Shown piece after piece: positions 25,901 to 36,538 of a stretch of DNA of 64,000 bases. Position 1 is the first letter of the stretch; the number at the start of each line of letters is the position of its first letter. The notes below the pieces were generated by a model that ran no database searches, was not told where the DNA came from, and saw nothing but the letters and a program-made list of their open reading frames with translations. The position numbers were made by a program, and so were the translations under genes. This DNA comes from Paenibacillus tyrphae (lineage in GTDB: Bacteria; Bacillota; Bacilli; Paenibacillales; NBRC-103111): assembly GCF_024158745.1 (NCBI RefSeq), contig NZ_JAMZAW010000019.1, positions 110,752 through 174,751 of the forward strand, in the 5' to 3' direction.

Positions 25901-25917
25901 TTGGATTGTTCCTCCTT

Positions 25918-26135
25918 GGGGGGAATGAAGCTTGCGTTGAACTGACCGGGCTTTTGCTCTGCGGCTCCGAGTTCGTGCTGCCTGTCTGCGGTCTCTCTTG
26001 AAAATGAGTTCCATTTCATCTTACCTTTCGGTAAGAACTCATTTTCAAAGGAGACACGTGGACTCTCCGACAGGCACACGACTCTCCGCCTACCGGCTTC
26101 AGCCAAAATCAATTCAAAAAACGCTTCATTCCCCC
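25918..26135. repeat. Large imperfect palindrome between purF and purM
   Basis: Outer arms GGGGGAATGAAGC (25,919-25,931) and GCTTCATTCCCCC (26,123-26,135) enclose TGCCTGTC/GACAGGCA and a strong TTGAAAATGAGTT/AACTCATTTTCAA hairpin capped by CTTACC/GGTAAG. Arms of about 100 bases remain recognisably complementary. It differs in sequence from the repeat at 6,636 and 22,811 but has similar nested architecture. It has no coding capacity. Confidence 0.75.
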
Positions 26136-26149
26136 GCGTTTTGTATCGT

Positions 26150-26180
26150 AAAAAGGCGGTCCGGGCAGCCCGGGACCGCC
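26150..26180 (-). terminator. Terminator inside the pur operon, after purF
   Basis: On the minus strand GGCGGTCCCGGG pairs with CCCGGACCGCC around CTG, and TTTTTACG follows. The very stable stem and T-run suggest that transcription drops between purF and purM. Confidence 0.82.
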
Positions 26181-26218
26181 GGGTTAGGTCAAAAGCATGC
26201 TGGCGGCCTTCGCCGCAA

Positions 26219-27738
26219 TCAATCGCAGCCGCAGCCAAGAGCGGCTTCGTCGGGAACCGGCGTCGGGTAGCGGTTGTCGAAGCAGGCCGTACACAGCCCG
26301 CGGTTGACTTCCACGTTCGGACGGCCGATGGCCGTGAGCAGCCCCTCATGGCTGAGAAAATGCAGCGAATCGGCGTTGATCGCCTCGCGGATTTCCTCCA
26401 CCGATTTGACCGCGGCGATCAGCTCCTTGCGGCTCGGCGTATCGATGCCGTAGAAGCACGGGTTCGCAAACGGCGGCGAGCTGATGCGCACGTGCACTTC
26501 CTTCGCGCCGGCCTCGCGCAGCAGGTTGACGATGCGCAGCGAGGTCGTGCCGCGCACGATGGAGTCGTCGATCATGACGACGCGCTTGCCTTCGACGATG
26601 CTGCGCACCGCCGACAGCTTCATCTTGACGCCCTGCTCGCGCAGCTCCTGGCTCGGCTGGATGAACGTCCGGCCGGTGTAGCGGTTTTTGATCAGGCCGA
26701 GCTCGTACGGAATGCCCGTCTGCTCCGCGTAGCCGATGGCGGCGGAAATGCTGGAATCCGGCACCCCGGTGACAATGTCAGCGTCGACAAACGCTTCAAT
26801 CGCCAATTGGCGTCCCATCCGCTTGCGCGCGGAATGGATGTTCGTCTCGTCGATGTCGCTATCCGGCCGGGCAAAATAAATATACTCCATCGCGCAGATC
26901 GCGCGCTGCTTGATCGGCGAGAACCGGTCTTCCGTCATTGCGCCGGTTTTGAAGTCCAGTATCAGCAGCTCTCCCGGCTCGACATCGCGGTAATACTTGC
27001 CGCCGACCGTGTCGAACGCACAGGACTCGGAAGCAAACAGCCACGCATTGCCAAGACGGCCCATTACAAAAGGCCGCAAGCCGTGCGGGTCCCGCGCGAC
27101 GATCAGCTTATCCTTCGTCAAAAACATAAACGCATACGCGCCCTCCACCCGGAGCAGCGTCTCTTTCACGGCAGAGACGATATCATTCTGCTTCGACCGG
27201 GCGATCAAGTGCGCTACGACTTCCGTATCGCTGGTCGTTTGGAAAATCGATCCTTCTTTTTCCAGCTGGTCCTTGATTTGCGGCGCATTGGTCAAGTTGC
27301 CGTTCGTGGCAATCGCCAGATCGCCTCCGCGGTATTTGAACACGAGCGGCTGCGCATTGGCCAGCTTGCTTTCGCCCGACGTCGAATAACGCACGTGTCC
27401 AATCGACGCGCTCCCGGTCATGGGAGCGAGGTTGTCGTTGTTGAACACTTCCTTCACAAGCCCCATGCCGCGGTGATAATGAAACGTCTCGCCGTTGGCT
27501 ACGCAGATGCCCGAGCTCTCCTGCCCGCGGTGCTGCAACGCATGGAGGCCGTAGTACGAAAGCGAAGCGGCTTCGGGATGCCCGAACACGCCGAAAACCC
27601 CGCACTCTTCCCCCAGTTTGTCCATAAAGCTGTCTTGGCCGCTATGGCCCTCGTTATAGTAGCGTCCGGTCCAGAGGGGCACTGCCACTCCGGAAGCCGA
27701 ACGAACGATTTTTGCTGCCTCTTGTCCCTGTCCGCCGA

Positions 27739-27757
<19 letters not shown>
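26219..27757 (-). CDS. purF: Amidophosphoribosyltransferase
   Basis: The 512-aa enzyme catalyses the committed step, PRPP plus glutamine to phosphoribosylamine. The N-terminal nucleophile is C52 in GEECGVFGVFG, so about 51 residues precede it, where Bacillus subtilis has an 11-residue propeptide. The glutaminase motifs HRGQESSG and the PRPP loop VVMIDDSIVRGTTS are intact, as are C-terminal cysteines for an Fe-S cluster (CTACFDNRYP and GCGCD). ATG 27,757 follows AAGGAT by about 9 bases and overlaps purL by 19 bases. No ribosome site supports a start just before the Cys. Confidence 0.96.
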
Positions 27758-29962
<2,205 letters not shown>

Positions 29963-29985
<23 letters not shown>

Positions 29986-30658
29986 GCTTCTCCCTCCAGG
30001 TGCTCAAAATCGATGTAAACATCTTCCGTCCGTCCGCCGAGCCGAGCAGCTCGTGCACCGCCCGCTCCGGATGCGGCATCATGCCCAGTACGTTACCCGT
30101 CCGGTTGCAAATGCCGGCAATATCGTCGACCGAACCGTTCGGGTTGTTACCGGCTTCGTAACGGAACACGATCTGGTTGTTCGCTTTCAGCTCCGCCAGC
30201 GTCGCCTCGTCGCAATAATAGTTGCCTTCGCCGTGGGCGATCGGAATATTGATCAGTTCGCCCTTTGTATAGTCCGAAGTAAACGGCGTATTCGTATTTT
30301 CCACCTGCAGCATCGCTGCGTGGCAGCGGAATTTGAGCGACCGGTTACGCAGCATGGCTCCTGGCAGCAGACCTGATTCCAGCAAAATCTGGAAGCCGTT
30401 GCAAATGCCCAGGATGTATTTTCCTTCCTCCGCCGCTTTCACCAAAGCGCCCATGACCGGGGCAAAGCGGGCAATCGCGCCGCAGCGCAGGTAGTCACCG
30501 TACGAGAAGCCTCCGGGAATAAGAATGCAATCATATTTCGATAAATCCGTTTCCGTATGCCATACGTAATCCACTGGCTGTCCGATCGTATCCTCTACCG
30601 CTTTGTAGCAGTCGATATCGCAGTTGGAGCCGGGGAATACCAACACCGCGAAATTCAT
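29963..30658 (-). CDS. purQ: FGAM synthase glutaminase subunit
   Basis: The 231-aa class I glutamine amidotransferase has the nucleophile C86 in ILGICNGFQ and the catalytic His/Glu in GMMPHPERA. It supplies ammonia to PurL. ATG 30,658 is 8 bases from AGGAGG and is preferred to the preceding GTG. It lies 19 bases after purS and overlaps purL. Confidence 0.97.
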
Positions 30659-30677
30659 CACGCGCGCCTCCTTTTGA

Positions 30678-30926
30678 TTAACCCTGTACCAGCTCGAAAC
30701 GGTAATCCTCGATTACGGTGTTCGCGAGCAGCTTCTCGCACATCGCTTTCAACCGCTCTTCCGCCGCAGCCCGGTCGTTTGTGTTCAGTTCCACTTCCAA
30801 ATATTTGCCGATTCTCACCTTCTCCACTTCATCGAAGCCCATCGAGTGGAGCGCGCCCTGTACGGCGGTTCCTTGCACATCCAGAACGCTTTGCTTGATC
30901 GTTACGTATACCGTTGCTTTGAACAT
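30678..30926 (-). CDS. purS: FGAM synthase PurS subunit
   Basis: The 82-aa protein bridges PurL and PurQ in the FGAM synthase complex. Landmarks are KATVYVTIKQSVLDVQGTA, GF(D)EVEKVRIGKY and VIEDYRFEL. ATG 30,926 is chosen to give the usual length of about 82-84; GGAGG lies 11 bases upstream. The longer reading to 30,959 has no ribosome site. Confidence 0.96.
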   Translation of the reverse strand: MFKATVYVTIKQSVLDVQGTAVQGALHSMGFDEVEKVRIGKYLEVELNTNDRAAAEERLKAMCEKLLANTVIEDYRFELVQG

Positions 30927-31022
30927 TAGGAAAAGTACCTCCCACATTAAGTTAATCATTTTGGGCCTATCCTGAAGCGCGTTATCCGCGGAGCGGCTGC
31001 TTTACCGCCCCGGCAAGCCAGT

Positions 31023-31916
31023 TTACCCTTGCACCAAACGGTTATAGATATCGCGGTAACGCCGGGAAGTTTCCTCCACCACGTGCGGCGGCAGCGGGTC
31101 CGGCTCGCTGTTTTTGTCCCAATCGGTGCCGGACAAATAGGTCCGGACCGGTTCTTTGTCCATGCCGTCGATCTCGATATCGAGCTCGTACTTGCTTTTG
31201 TCCCAGAAGCGGGAGGAATCCGGCGTGAAAATTTCGTCAATCAAGATGATTTCGCCGTCAATAAGGCCGAATTCGAACTTCGTATCCGCCAAAATGATGC
31301 CGCGCGCCTCGCAAAACTCCCGTGCAAACTCATACAGCCGGATGCTTTTCTCCTGAAGCTGCTGCGTCAGTTCCGCGCCGACCAGCTCGGTCATCCGCTC
31401 GATTGAGATGTCCTCGTCGTGGCCGACGTCGTTCTTCGCCGCAGGCGTGAAAATCGGCTGCGGAAACCGCTCGTTTTTGCGCATGCCCGCCGGCAGCTTG
31501 TGCCCGTTCACTTCGCCGGTTTTCTGGTACTGCCGCCAGCCGCCGCCGGTAATGTAGCCGCGCACGACGCATTCGATGTCGATCCGCTGTGCCTTTTTTG
31601 TGACCATGAACCGGTCCTTCATGATCTCGCGGTCCGTGACCAGCTCCCCGAGCCGATCCACGTCGGCATGCACCAGATGATTCGGCTGGATGCCTGCCGT
31701 CTGCTCGAACCAGAAGCGGCTGAGCGAATTCAGTACGTTGCCTTTGTCGGGCACCGCCGGGCTCAGCACCCAGTCGAACGCAGAGATGCGGTCGGTGACC
31801 GCGATCAGGTAGTGCTCGCCGAGATCGTACAGTTCCCGGACCTTGCCTTTATAGAGCAGCGGCGCCTTTACGTAAGGCTCGGCGCTCGAAATGGCTGTTG
31901 TCGTCGTTCCACTCAT
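31023..31916 (-). CDS. purC: SAICAR synthase
   Basis: The 297-aa ATP-dependent ligase joins aspartate to CAIR. It has LLYKGKVRELYDLG, VTDRISAFDWVL, ECVVRGYITGGGW and ILADTKFEFGL. It is longer than Bacillus subtilis PurC (about 241 aa), with insertions typical of the proteobacterial/eukaryote-type long form. That makes it another non-Bacillus-like pur enzyme in this operon. It lies 29 bases after purB. Confidence 0.95.
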   Translation of the reverse strand: MSGTTTTAISSAEPYVKAPLLYKGKVRELYDLGEHYLIAVTDRISAFDWVLSPAVPDKGNVLNSLSRFWFEQTAGIQPNHLVHADVDRLGELVTDREIMKDRFMVTKKAQRIDIECVVRGYITGGGWRQYQKTGEVNGHKLPAGMRKNERFPQPIFTPAAKNDVGHDEDISIERMTELVGAELTQQLQEKSIRLYEFAREFCEARGIILADTKFEFGLIDGEIILIDEIFTPDSSRFWDKSKYELDIEIDGMDKEPVRTYLSGTDWDKNSEPDPLPPHVVEETSRRYRDIYNRLVQG

Positions 31917-31945
31917 CGCTTTCGTCAGGCCTCCCCCGTTTTAGA

Positions 31946-33241
31946 TCAGCTCAAGCCGAGACGCTTGAAAATCGTATCGACATGCTTCAAATGCCAGCTC
32001 GGATTGAATGCATCCTCGATCTCTTCCAGGCTCAGATGCTCCCGGATCGCCGGCGTGTTCTCGACGATGTCGCGGAACGAGCGCTGCTCTTCCCAAGCCT
32101 GCATCGCGCGCGGCTGCACCGTATCGTACGCTTGCTCTCGGCTGAAGCCTTTGTCGATCAGCTTCGTCATGACGCGGCCGGAGAACGGTACGCCGTACGT
32201 GCTCTGCATGTTGCGCTTCATATTTTCCGGGAACACCGTCAGGTTCTTCACGATGTTGCCCAGGCGGCTCAGCATATAGTTGAGCAGAATCGTCGCATCC
32301 GGCAAAATGATCCGCTCGACCGAGGAGTGCGAGATATCGCGCTCATGCCACAGCGTCACGTTCTCGTAAGCGGAAACCATATGGCCGCGGATGACCCGCG
32401 CCAGGCCGGAAATGCTTTCGCAGCCGATCGGATTGCGCTTGTGCGGCATCGCGGACGAGCCTTTCTGCCCCTTGGCGAACGGCTCCTCCACCTCGCGGAA
32501 TTCACTCTTTTGCAGCCCGCGGATTTCTGTCGCGAACTTGTCGAGCGAGGTCGCGATCAGCGCCAGCGTCGCCATGTACTCCGCGTGACGGTCACGCTGC
32601 AGCGTCTGTGTGGAGATCGGCGCCGGCTTCGTGCCAAGCTTGCCGCACACATATTCCTCGACGAACGGATCGATGTTCGCGTACGTGCCGACCGCGCCGG
32701 AAATTTTGCCGAACTGCACGCCGTCCGCCGCAAAGCGGAAACGCTCCAAGTTGCGTTTCATCTCCTCGTACCACAGCGCCATTTTCAGTCCGAACGTCGT
32801 CGGCTCGGCATGCACGCCGTGCGTCCGTCCCATCATCGGCGTATCTTTGTAAGCAACCGCTTTGTCCTTCAAAATCTCGATAAAGTTCAGCAGGTCCTTC
32901 TCCAGAATCGTGTTAGCCTGCTTCAGCAAGTAACCGAGCGCCGTATCGACCACGTCCGTGGAGGTCAAGCCGTAGTGTACCCATTTCCGCTCCGGTCCGA
33001 GCGTCTCGGATACCGCACGGGTGAAGGCGATCACATCGTGGCGCGTCTCCTGCTCGATTTCGTAGATGCGGTCGATGTTGAAGCCTGCGTTTTTGCGCAG
33101 CTCGGCGACGTCTTCCTTCGGGATAACCCCCAGCTCTGCCCACGCTTCGCAGGAAAGAATCTCGACTTCGAGCCATGCTTTGAATTTGTTTTCTTCCGTC
33201 CAAATGCCGCCCATCTCGGGTCTCGTATAACGTTCGATCAT
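31946..33241 (-). CDS. purB: Adenylosuccinate lyase
   Basis: The 431-aa fumarase-superfamily enzyme cleaves SAICAR and adenylosuccinate. It shows MIERYTRPEMGGIW, the TSTDVVDTA segment, MMGRTHGVHAEP (catalytic His) and the flexible signature loop KGSSAMPHKRNP near residue 265. Length matches Bacillus PurB. The ATG at 33,241 follows GGAGGAT. The gap of 198 bases from purK contains an inverted repeat. Confidence 0.97.
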   Translation of the reverse strand: MIERYTRPEMGGIWTEENKFKAWLEVEILSCEAWAELGVIPKEDVAELRKNAGFNIDRIYEIEQETRHDVIAFTRAVSETLGPERKWVHYGLTSTDVVDTALGYLLKQANTILEKDLLNFIEILKDKAVAYKDTPMMGRTHGVHAEPTTFGLKMALWYEEMKRNLERFRFAADGVQFGKISGAVGTYANIDPFVEEYVCGKLGTKPAPISTQTLQRDRHAEYMATLALIATSLDKFATEIRGLQKSEFREVEEPFAKGQKGSSAMPHKRNPIGCESISGLARVIRGHMVSAYENVTLWHERDISHSSVERIILPDATILLNYMLSRLGNIVKNLTVFPENMKRNMQSTYGVPFSGRVMTKLIDKGFSREQAYDTVQPRAMQAWEEQRSFRDIVENTPAIREHLSLEEIEDAFNPSWHLKHVDTIFKRLGLS

Positions 33242-33296
33242 GATTTCTCCATCCTCCGCTTTTATCCGTTTGCCTTATTGATGAAAATAGATCGCT

Positions 33297-33424
33297 GCGC
33301 GAGCGGATCATTCTTCCGATCGCTGTTGTCCCCGGATTCTTTGATTATATAACCCCTTAAGTTGTTAGAATCCAGAGACAAAGGCGACCGCTACGCTTCT
33401 CCAGAACGATCCCGCTCTCTCCGC
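33297..33424. repeat. Imperfect inverted repeat between purK and purB
   Basis: Arms of about 45-58 bases: GAGCGGATCATTCT...CCCCGGATTCT on the left pairs with AGAATCCAGAGAC...AACGATCCCGCTC on the right, around an AT-rich loop with TATATAA. The pattern resembles intergenic palindromic repeats I recall from Paenibacillus chromosomes, which is memory and not a search result. It has no coding capacity and lies within the transcribed operon. Confidence 0.65.
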
Positions 33425-33439
33425 TTTTTTCATCGGGTT

Positions 33440-34660
33440 TTAAAAGCACTCATTCCGAACCGTTCTTATTTGTATAGCGTCCCATATTTTTGAAGCCTCT
33501 ATCCAATCAAATGCCGCCTCATGCGAGGCCGCGAGCAAGTTCACATGCCCCATCTTGCGACCGGCTTTAGCTTCCTGCTTCCCGTACAAATGCACCTTCG
33601 CCGTCACGCCCGGCACCTGCTCGGCTTCCGGCTTGACGATCCAGTCCAGCAACGGCTGTACGTGCTCGCCCAGCACATTGACCATAACGACCGGCGTCAT
33701 CAGCGCGGGGTCCCCAAGCGGCAGGTTCGCGATGGCCCGCACATGCTGTTCGAACTGCGACGTCCGGCACGCCTCCATCGTATAGTGCCCGGAGTTATGC
33801 GGACGCGGCGCCAGCTCGTTCACGTACAGCTCGCCATCCGCGGCAAGGAACAGCTCGACGGCGATGAGGCCGATCACATCCAGCTCCTCGGCGATCCGCA
33901 GCGCCATCCGCTCCGCTTCCCGCTGCACCTCTTCCGGCACCCTTGCCGGTACGATGGACAAGTGCAAGATGTTGTTCACATGCACATTTTCCGCTGCCGG
34001 AAAAGCTCTGACTTCCCCGCGCGGGCTGCGGGCCGCGATGACCGACAGCTCCTTCGTGAAATGAACGAATTGCTCCAGCACCAGCTCCGTCCGGGCTCGG
34101 CTTAACGTATCGTACGCCTCCTGCACTTCGTCCAACGAGCGGATGACCCATTGCCCTTTGCCGTCGTAGCCGCCCGTCGCCGTCTTCAGTACGCACGGCG
34201 TGCCGAAGCGCCGAACCGCTTCGCGCAGCTCTTCCGCGCTACCGATTTCGGCATACGGCGCGACCTTCACGCCTGCGGCTTCAATCGCCCGCTTCTCGCG
34301 CAGCCGATGCTGAGTCATGTACAGCAGCTTGCTGCCCTGCGGCACGTACGATTCGGCCATCAGCAGCTTGGTGACACCGGCGTCCACGTTCTCGAACTCG
34401 TACGTGATGACATCGGCGAGCTCTGCGAGCTGCCGCGCGGCGTCGACATCATGATACGGCGCGACGATTTGCCGGTCGGCCACTTGGCCGCAAGGCGAAT
34501 CCGGCGTCGGGTCCAGCGTCACGAACCGGTAGCCCATGGCGCTTCCAGCCAAAGCCATCATCCGCCCGAGCTGCCCTCCCCCAAGAACGCCAATCGCGGC
34601 GCCGGGGGGCAATACTTTCGATGGATCGTACGTTCGGTTTTGCTCTGTCTGCCGCGTCAT
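33440..34660 (-). CDS. purK: N5-carboxyaminoimidazole ribonucleotide synthase
   Basis: The 406-aa ATP-grasp enzyme makes N5-CAIR from AIR and bicarbonate. It has IGVLGGGQLGRMMA (residues 23-36), TYEFENVDA, KTATGGYDGKGQ (ATP lysine) and NELAPRPHNSGH. ATGA overlap with the purE stop shows translational coupling. The C-terminal residues read into the palindrome-bearing gap before purB. Confidence 0.97.
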   Translation of the reverse strand: MTRQTEQNRTYDPSKVLPPGAAIGVLGGGQLGRMMALAGSAMGYRFVTLDPTPDSPCGQVADRQIVAPYHDVDAARQLAELADVITYEFENVDAGVTKLLMAESYVPQGSKLLYMTQHRLREKRAIEAAGVKVAPYAEIGSAEELREAVRRFGTPCVLKTATGGYDGKGQWVIRSLDEVQEAYDTLSRARTELVLEQFVHFTKELSVIAARSPRGEVRAFPAAENVHVNNILHLSIVPARVPEEVQREAERMALRIAEELDVIGLIAVELFLAADGELYVNELAPRPHNSGHYTMEACRTSQFEQHVRAIANLPLGDPALMTPVVMVNVLGEHVQPLLDWIVKPEAEQVPGVTAKVHLYGKQEAKAGRKMGHVNLLAASHEAAFDWIEASKIWDAIQIRTVRNECF

Positions 34661-35142
34661 TCCAGCACGCTCTTTTCGATAACGGTTTGCGCGATTTTTT
34701 CGCGGCGTTCCGCGACTTTGCGCTGCAGCGCCGGATCGAAGGCACCAAGCATTTGAGCGGCCAGCAGCCCCGCATTCGTCGCGCCGGCATTTCCGATCGC
34801 CACGGTGCCGACCGGAATGCCGCCCGGCATCTGAACGATGGATAGCAGCGAATCGAGGCCGTTCAGCGTGGACGACTTCACCGGCACGCCGATCACCGGC
34901 AGCACCGTCTTCGCCGCCACCATGCCCGGCAAATGCGCCGCGCCGCCGGCTCCGGCAATAATGACCTTCAATCCGCGGTCCGCCGCCGATGCCGCATACT
35001 CGAACATCAGGTCGGGCGTCCGGTGAGCGGAGACGACTTTCTTTTCATAAGGCACTTCGAGCTCGTCCAGCACGTCGCAAGCATGCTTCATCGTTTCCCA
35101 GTCGGACTGGCTGCCCATAATGACTCCAACAAGAACAGACAT
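34657..35142 (-). CDS. purE: N5-carboxyaminoimidazole ribonucleotide mutase
   Basis: The 161-aa enzyme converts N5-CAIR to CAIR. It has VIMGSQSDWETM (9-19), VVSAHRTPD (H40), the GGAAHLPGMVA loop and PVIGVPV. ATG 35,142 follows GGAGG by 6 bases; the longer reading to 35,166 lies upstream of this site. It is the first gene of the operon, behind the guanine riboswitch leader. Confidence 0.97.
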   Translation of the reverse strand: MSVLVGVIMGSQSDWETMKHACDVLDELEVPYEKKVVSAHRTPDLMFEYAASAADRGLKVIIAGAGGAAHLPGMVAAKTVLPVIGVPVKSSTLNGLDSLLSIVQMPGGIPVGTVAIGNAGATNAGLLAAQMLGAFDPALQRKVAERREKIAQTVIEKSVLE

Positions 35143-35207
35143 TGGTAACCTCCGTGTCGGTCGCATCGATGTTTGACCCTATATTATAGAAGCAAAAAAA
35201 AACAAAA

Positions 35208-35251
35208 CGCCCATTGGATAGTACTGACAAGCGCAGTCTATCGGCAGGACG
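35208..35251 (-). terminator. Guanine-riboswitch terminator before purE
   Basis: On the minus strand CGTCC...GATAG-ACTG pairs with CAGT-A-CTATC...GGGCG, followed by TTTTG and a run of nine T. It is the off-state terminator of the pur leader. Confidence 0.85.
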
Positions 35252-35318
35252 ACAAGAATACTCCACAAGCGCAAGCTAAGGTCTGGCATGCTTATGCCGA
35301 CCCCTGAAACTTCGCTCA

Positions 35319-35385
35319 CTCGTAGTCCAAAAATTTAAGGTTTTCGGGTAGAAACTTTCGGGCCATATTCCCGACTTTATACGAG
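35319..35385 (-). promoter_or_regulatory. Guanine (purine-class) riboswitch of the pur operon
   Basis: The minus strand has the P1 stem CTCGTA/TACGAG, the core TATAAAGTCGGGAATATGG, then GTTTCTACC and CCTTAAAT...GGACTACGAG. The base that decides ligand in this class is C (GACTA, not GATTA), which predicts guanine or hypoxanthine binding and shut-off. The terminator lies about 70 bases downstream. Confidence 0.92.
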
Positions 35386-35418
35386 ACTATTCGATTTTTT
35401 AAGGCTTTCATCCTCTTT

Positions 35419-35500
35419 AGTTTAACAGTCTTTAACACCGCATGTCAACTCCAAAAGACGAACATTATTTTGTTCAAAACAGAAATAGTTCGCATTTTCG
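35419..35500 (-). promoter_or_regulatory. pur operon promoter with PurR-box-like inverted repeats
   Basis: TTGACA (35,443-35,448), an 18-base spacer and TAAACT (35,419-35,424) on the minus strand. Upstream are inverted PurBox-like sites: AAATGCGAACTAT (12 of 13 positions of the Bacillus consensus AWWWCCGAACWWT) and, on the other strand, AAAGACGAACATT (11 of 13). The CGAAC cores are 24 bases apart, longer than I recall for Bacillus subtilis. Confidence 0.65.
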
Positions 35501-35518
35501 CACCAAAAAGCGTACGAC

Positions 35519-36217
35519 TTATCCTTGCTCCAAAATGTGCTTTTTTATGCGAATCAGCTCGTTCAGCCCGTCTTCCACTTCTTCTTTCGACAAGTTGCCC
35601 TGCTCCAGCGCCTCCGAATCCAAGACAAGCCATCGTTCGTACATCCGCATGCCGAGTCCGAGCTGTTCGAGCCGCTCCTCCGTTTCCTTCGTCCGCTCCA
35701 GCTCGTCCAGCAAATGGAAAAACGCATCCTCCGCCCGACCGTATCGGCCGCCAGCTTCATAATAAGGGATAAGCACCTTCAGCAGGCTTGCAGACATAGG
35801 AGCCCGTCCAACCAAGGCAAGCGCGGACTCGATCCGGTCTGCGAATTCCTCGCGCAGCTCTTCGCGCGCATCCAGCTCTCTGGCTGTTAGCAGAAGCTCC
35901 AGCGATTTGGCCCCCGCCGCTCTGGCGGCCGTCTCTTCTCCGGAATCCGCGTACAAAGCCGCCTGAGCGTTGAGCATGTCCCCGCATACAAGCACTTTCC
36001 CTTGATCGACCTCGCCGTCTTTGGACAGCAGAGCGAGCAGATCTTTGACCGACAGCGCATGGATCAGCTTCGAGCCGACGCCGAGCAGTTGCCGCATCGC
36101 CTGGTTCAGCAGCTCCATCGCTTCCCGCAGCTGTTGGTTCTGCCGAAGAAACATCACTTTATGCAGCATTTCCGCCGCCTGTTCGATCATCCGTAAAATA
36201 TAATCCCGCTTATACAT
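35519..36217 (-). CDS. DUF6483-like helical protein, unknown
   Basis: The 232-aa protein begins MYKRDYILRMIEQAAEML, an N-terminus I associate with DUF6483 proteins of spore formers. It is almost entirely helical and Leu/Glu rich, resembling tetratricopeptide-like packing (a helical pair with AAARAAGAKSLELLL, and YYEAGGRYGRAEDAFFHLL). No signal or membrane segment is seen. ATG 36,217 follows AAAGGGG by 9 bases; the longer reading to 36,370 has no ribosome site. It lies immediately upstream of the pur promoter on the same strand; no clear terminator separates them. Confidence 0.75.
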   Translation of the reverse strand: MYKRDYILRMIEQAAEMLHKVMFLRQNQQLREAMELLNQAMRQLLGVGSKLIHALSVKDLLALLSKDGEVDQGKVLVCGDMLNAQAALYADSGEETAARAAGAKSLELLLTARELDAREELREEFADRIESALALVGRAPMSASLLKVLIPYYEAGGRYGRAEDAFFHLLDELERTKETEERLEQLGLGMRMYERWLVLDSEALEQGNLSKEEVEDGLNELIRIKKHILEQG

Positions 36218-36354
36218 GGCGCTACCCCTTTCTCGGGACGAAGACCGTCCCAAATCAGCTGATGCCCCCGAACACTCTTTTATTGTACCGCATTCCTGCC
36301 CGGGAGGAAAAAAGCTTCTGCTATTTTCCGGCAGCAACTGGATGATTTTATGTA

Positions 36355-36384
36355 TTGATACCAGCAACAAGCCTGTGGTAAATT
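36355..36384 (+). promoter_or_regulatory. Promoter for the 3D-domain protein riboswitch transcript
   Basis: TTGATA (36,355-36,360) and TAAATT (36,379-36,384) with an 18-base spacer, just upstream of the aptamer. Confidence 0.55.
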
Positions 36385-36417
36385 CTTAAAAGCCGAATCG
36401 CACAGCACATTTTGTGT

Positions 36418-36523
36418 ACGTACGGGGGACGCAATACATGGGGTGAATGCCGCAGAACCGCGAGGTTCGAAGGCTAGGGAGCCTACCTTCCCGAACCCGA
36501 CAACTAACCTCGGAGGCTAACAG
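36418..36523 (+). promoter_or_regulatory. c-di-AMP (ydaO/yuaA-type) riboswitch before the 3D-domain gene
   Basis: Conserved blocks are TACGGGGGACGCAATACATG, GGGGTGAATGCCGCAG, GGTTCGAAGGCTAGGGAGCC, TTCCCGAACCCGACAACTAA and CCTCGGAGGCTAACAGG. The ribosome site GGAGGG starts immediately after the last block and no terminator hairpin intervenes, so control may be translational. Cell-wall proteins are well-known targets of this riboswitch class. Confidence 0.88.
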
Positions 36524-36538
36524 GAGGGAAAACAGAAT

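Noticed and set aside
31898..33352. Long plus-strand open frame (484 codons) opposite purB
   Set aside because: Antisense shadow of purB; composition and lack of a start site argue against a gene.
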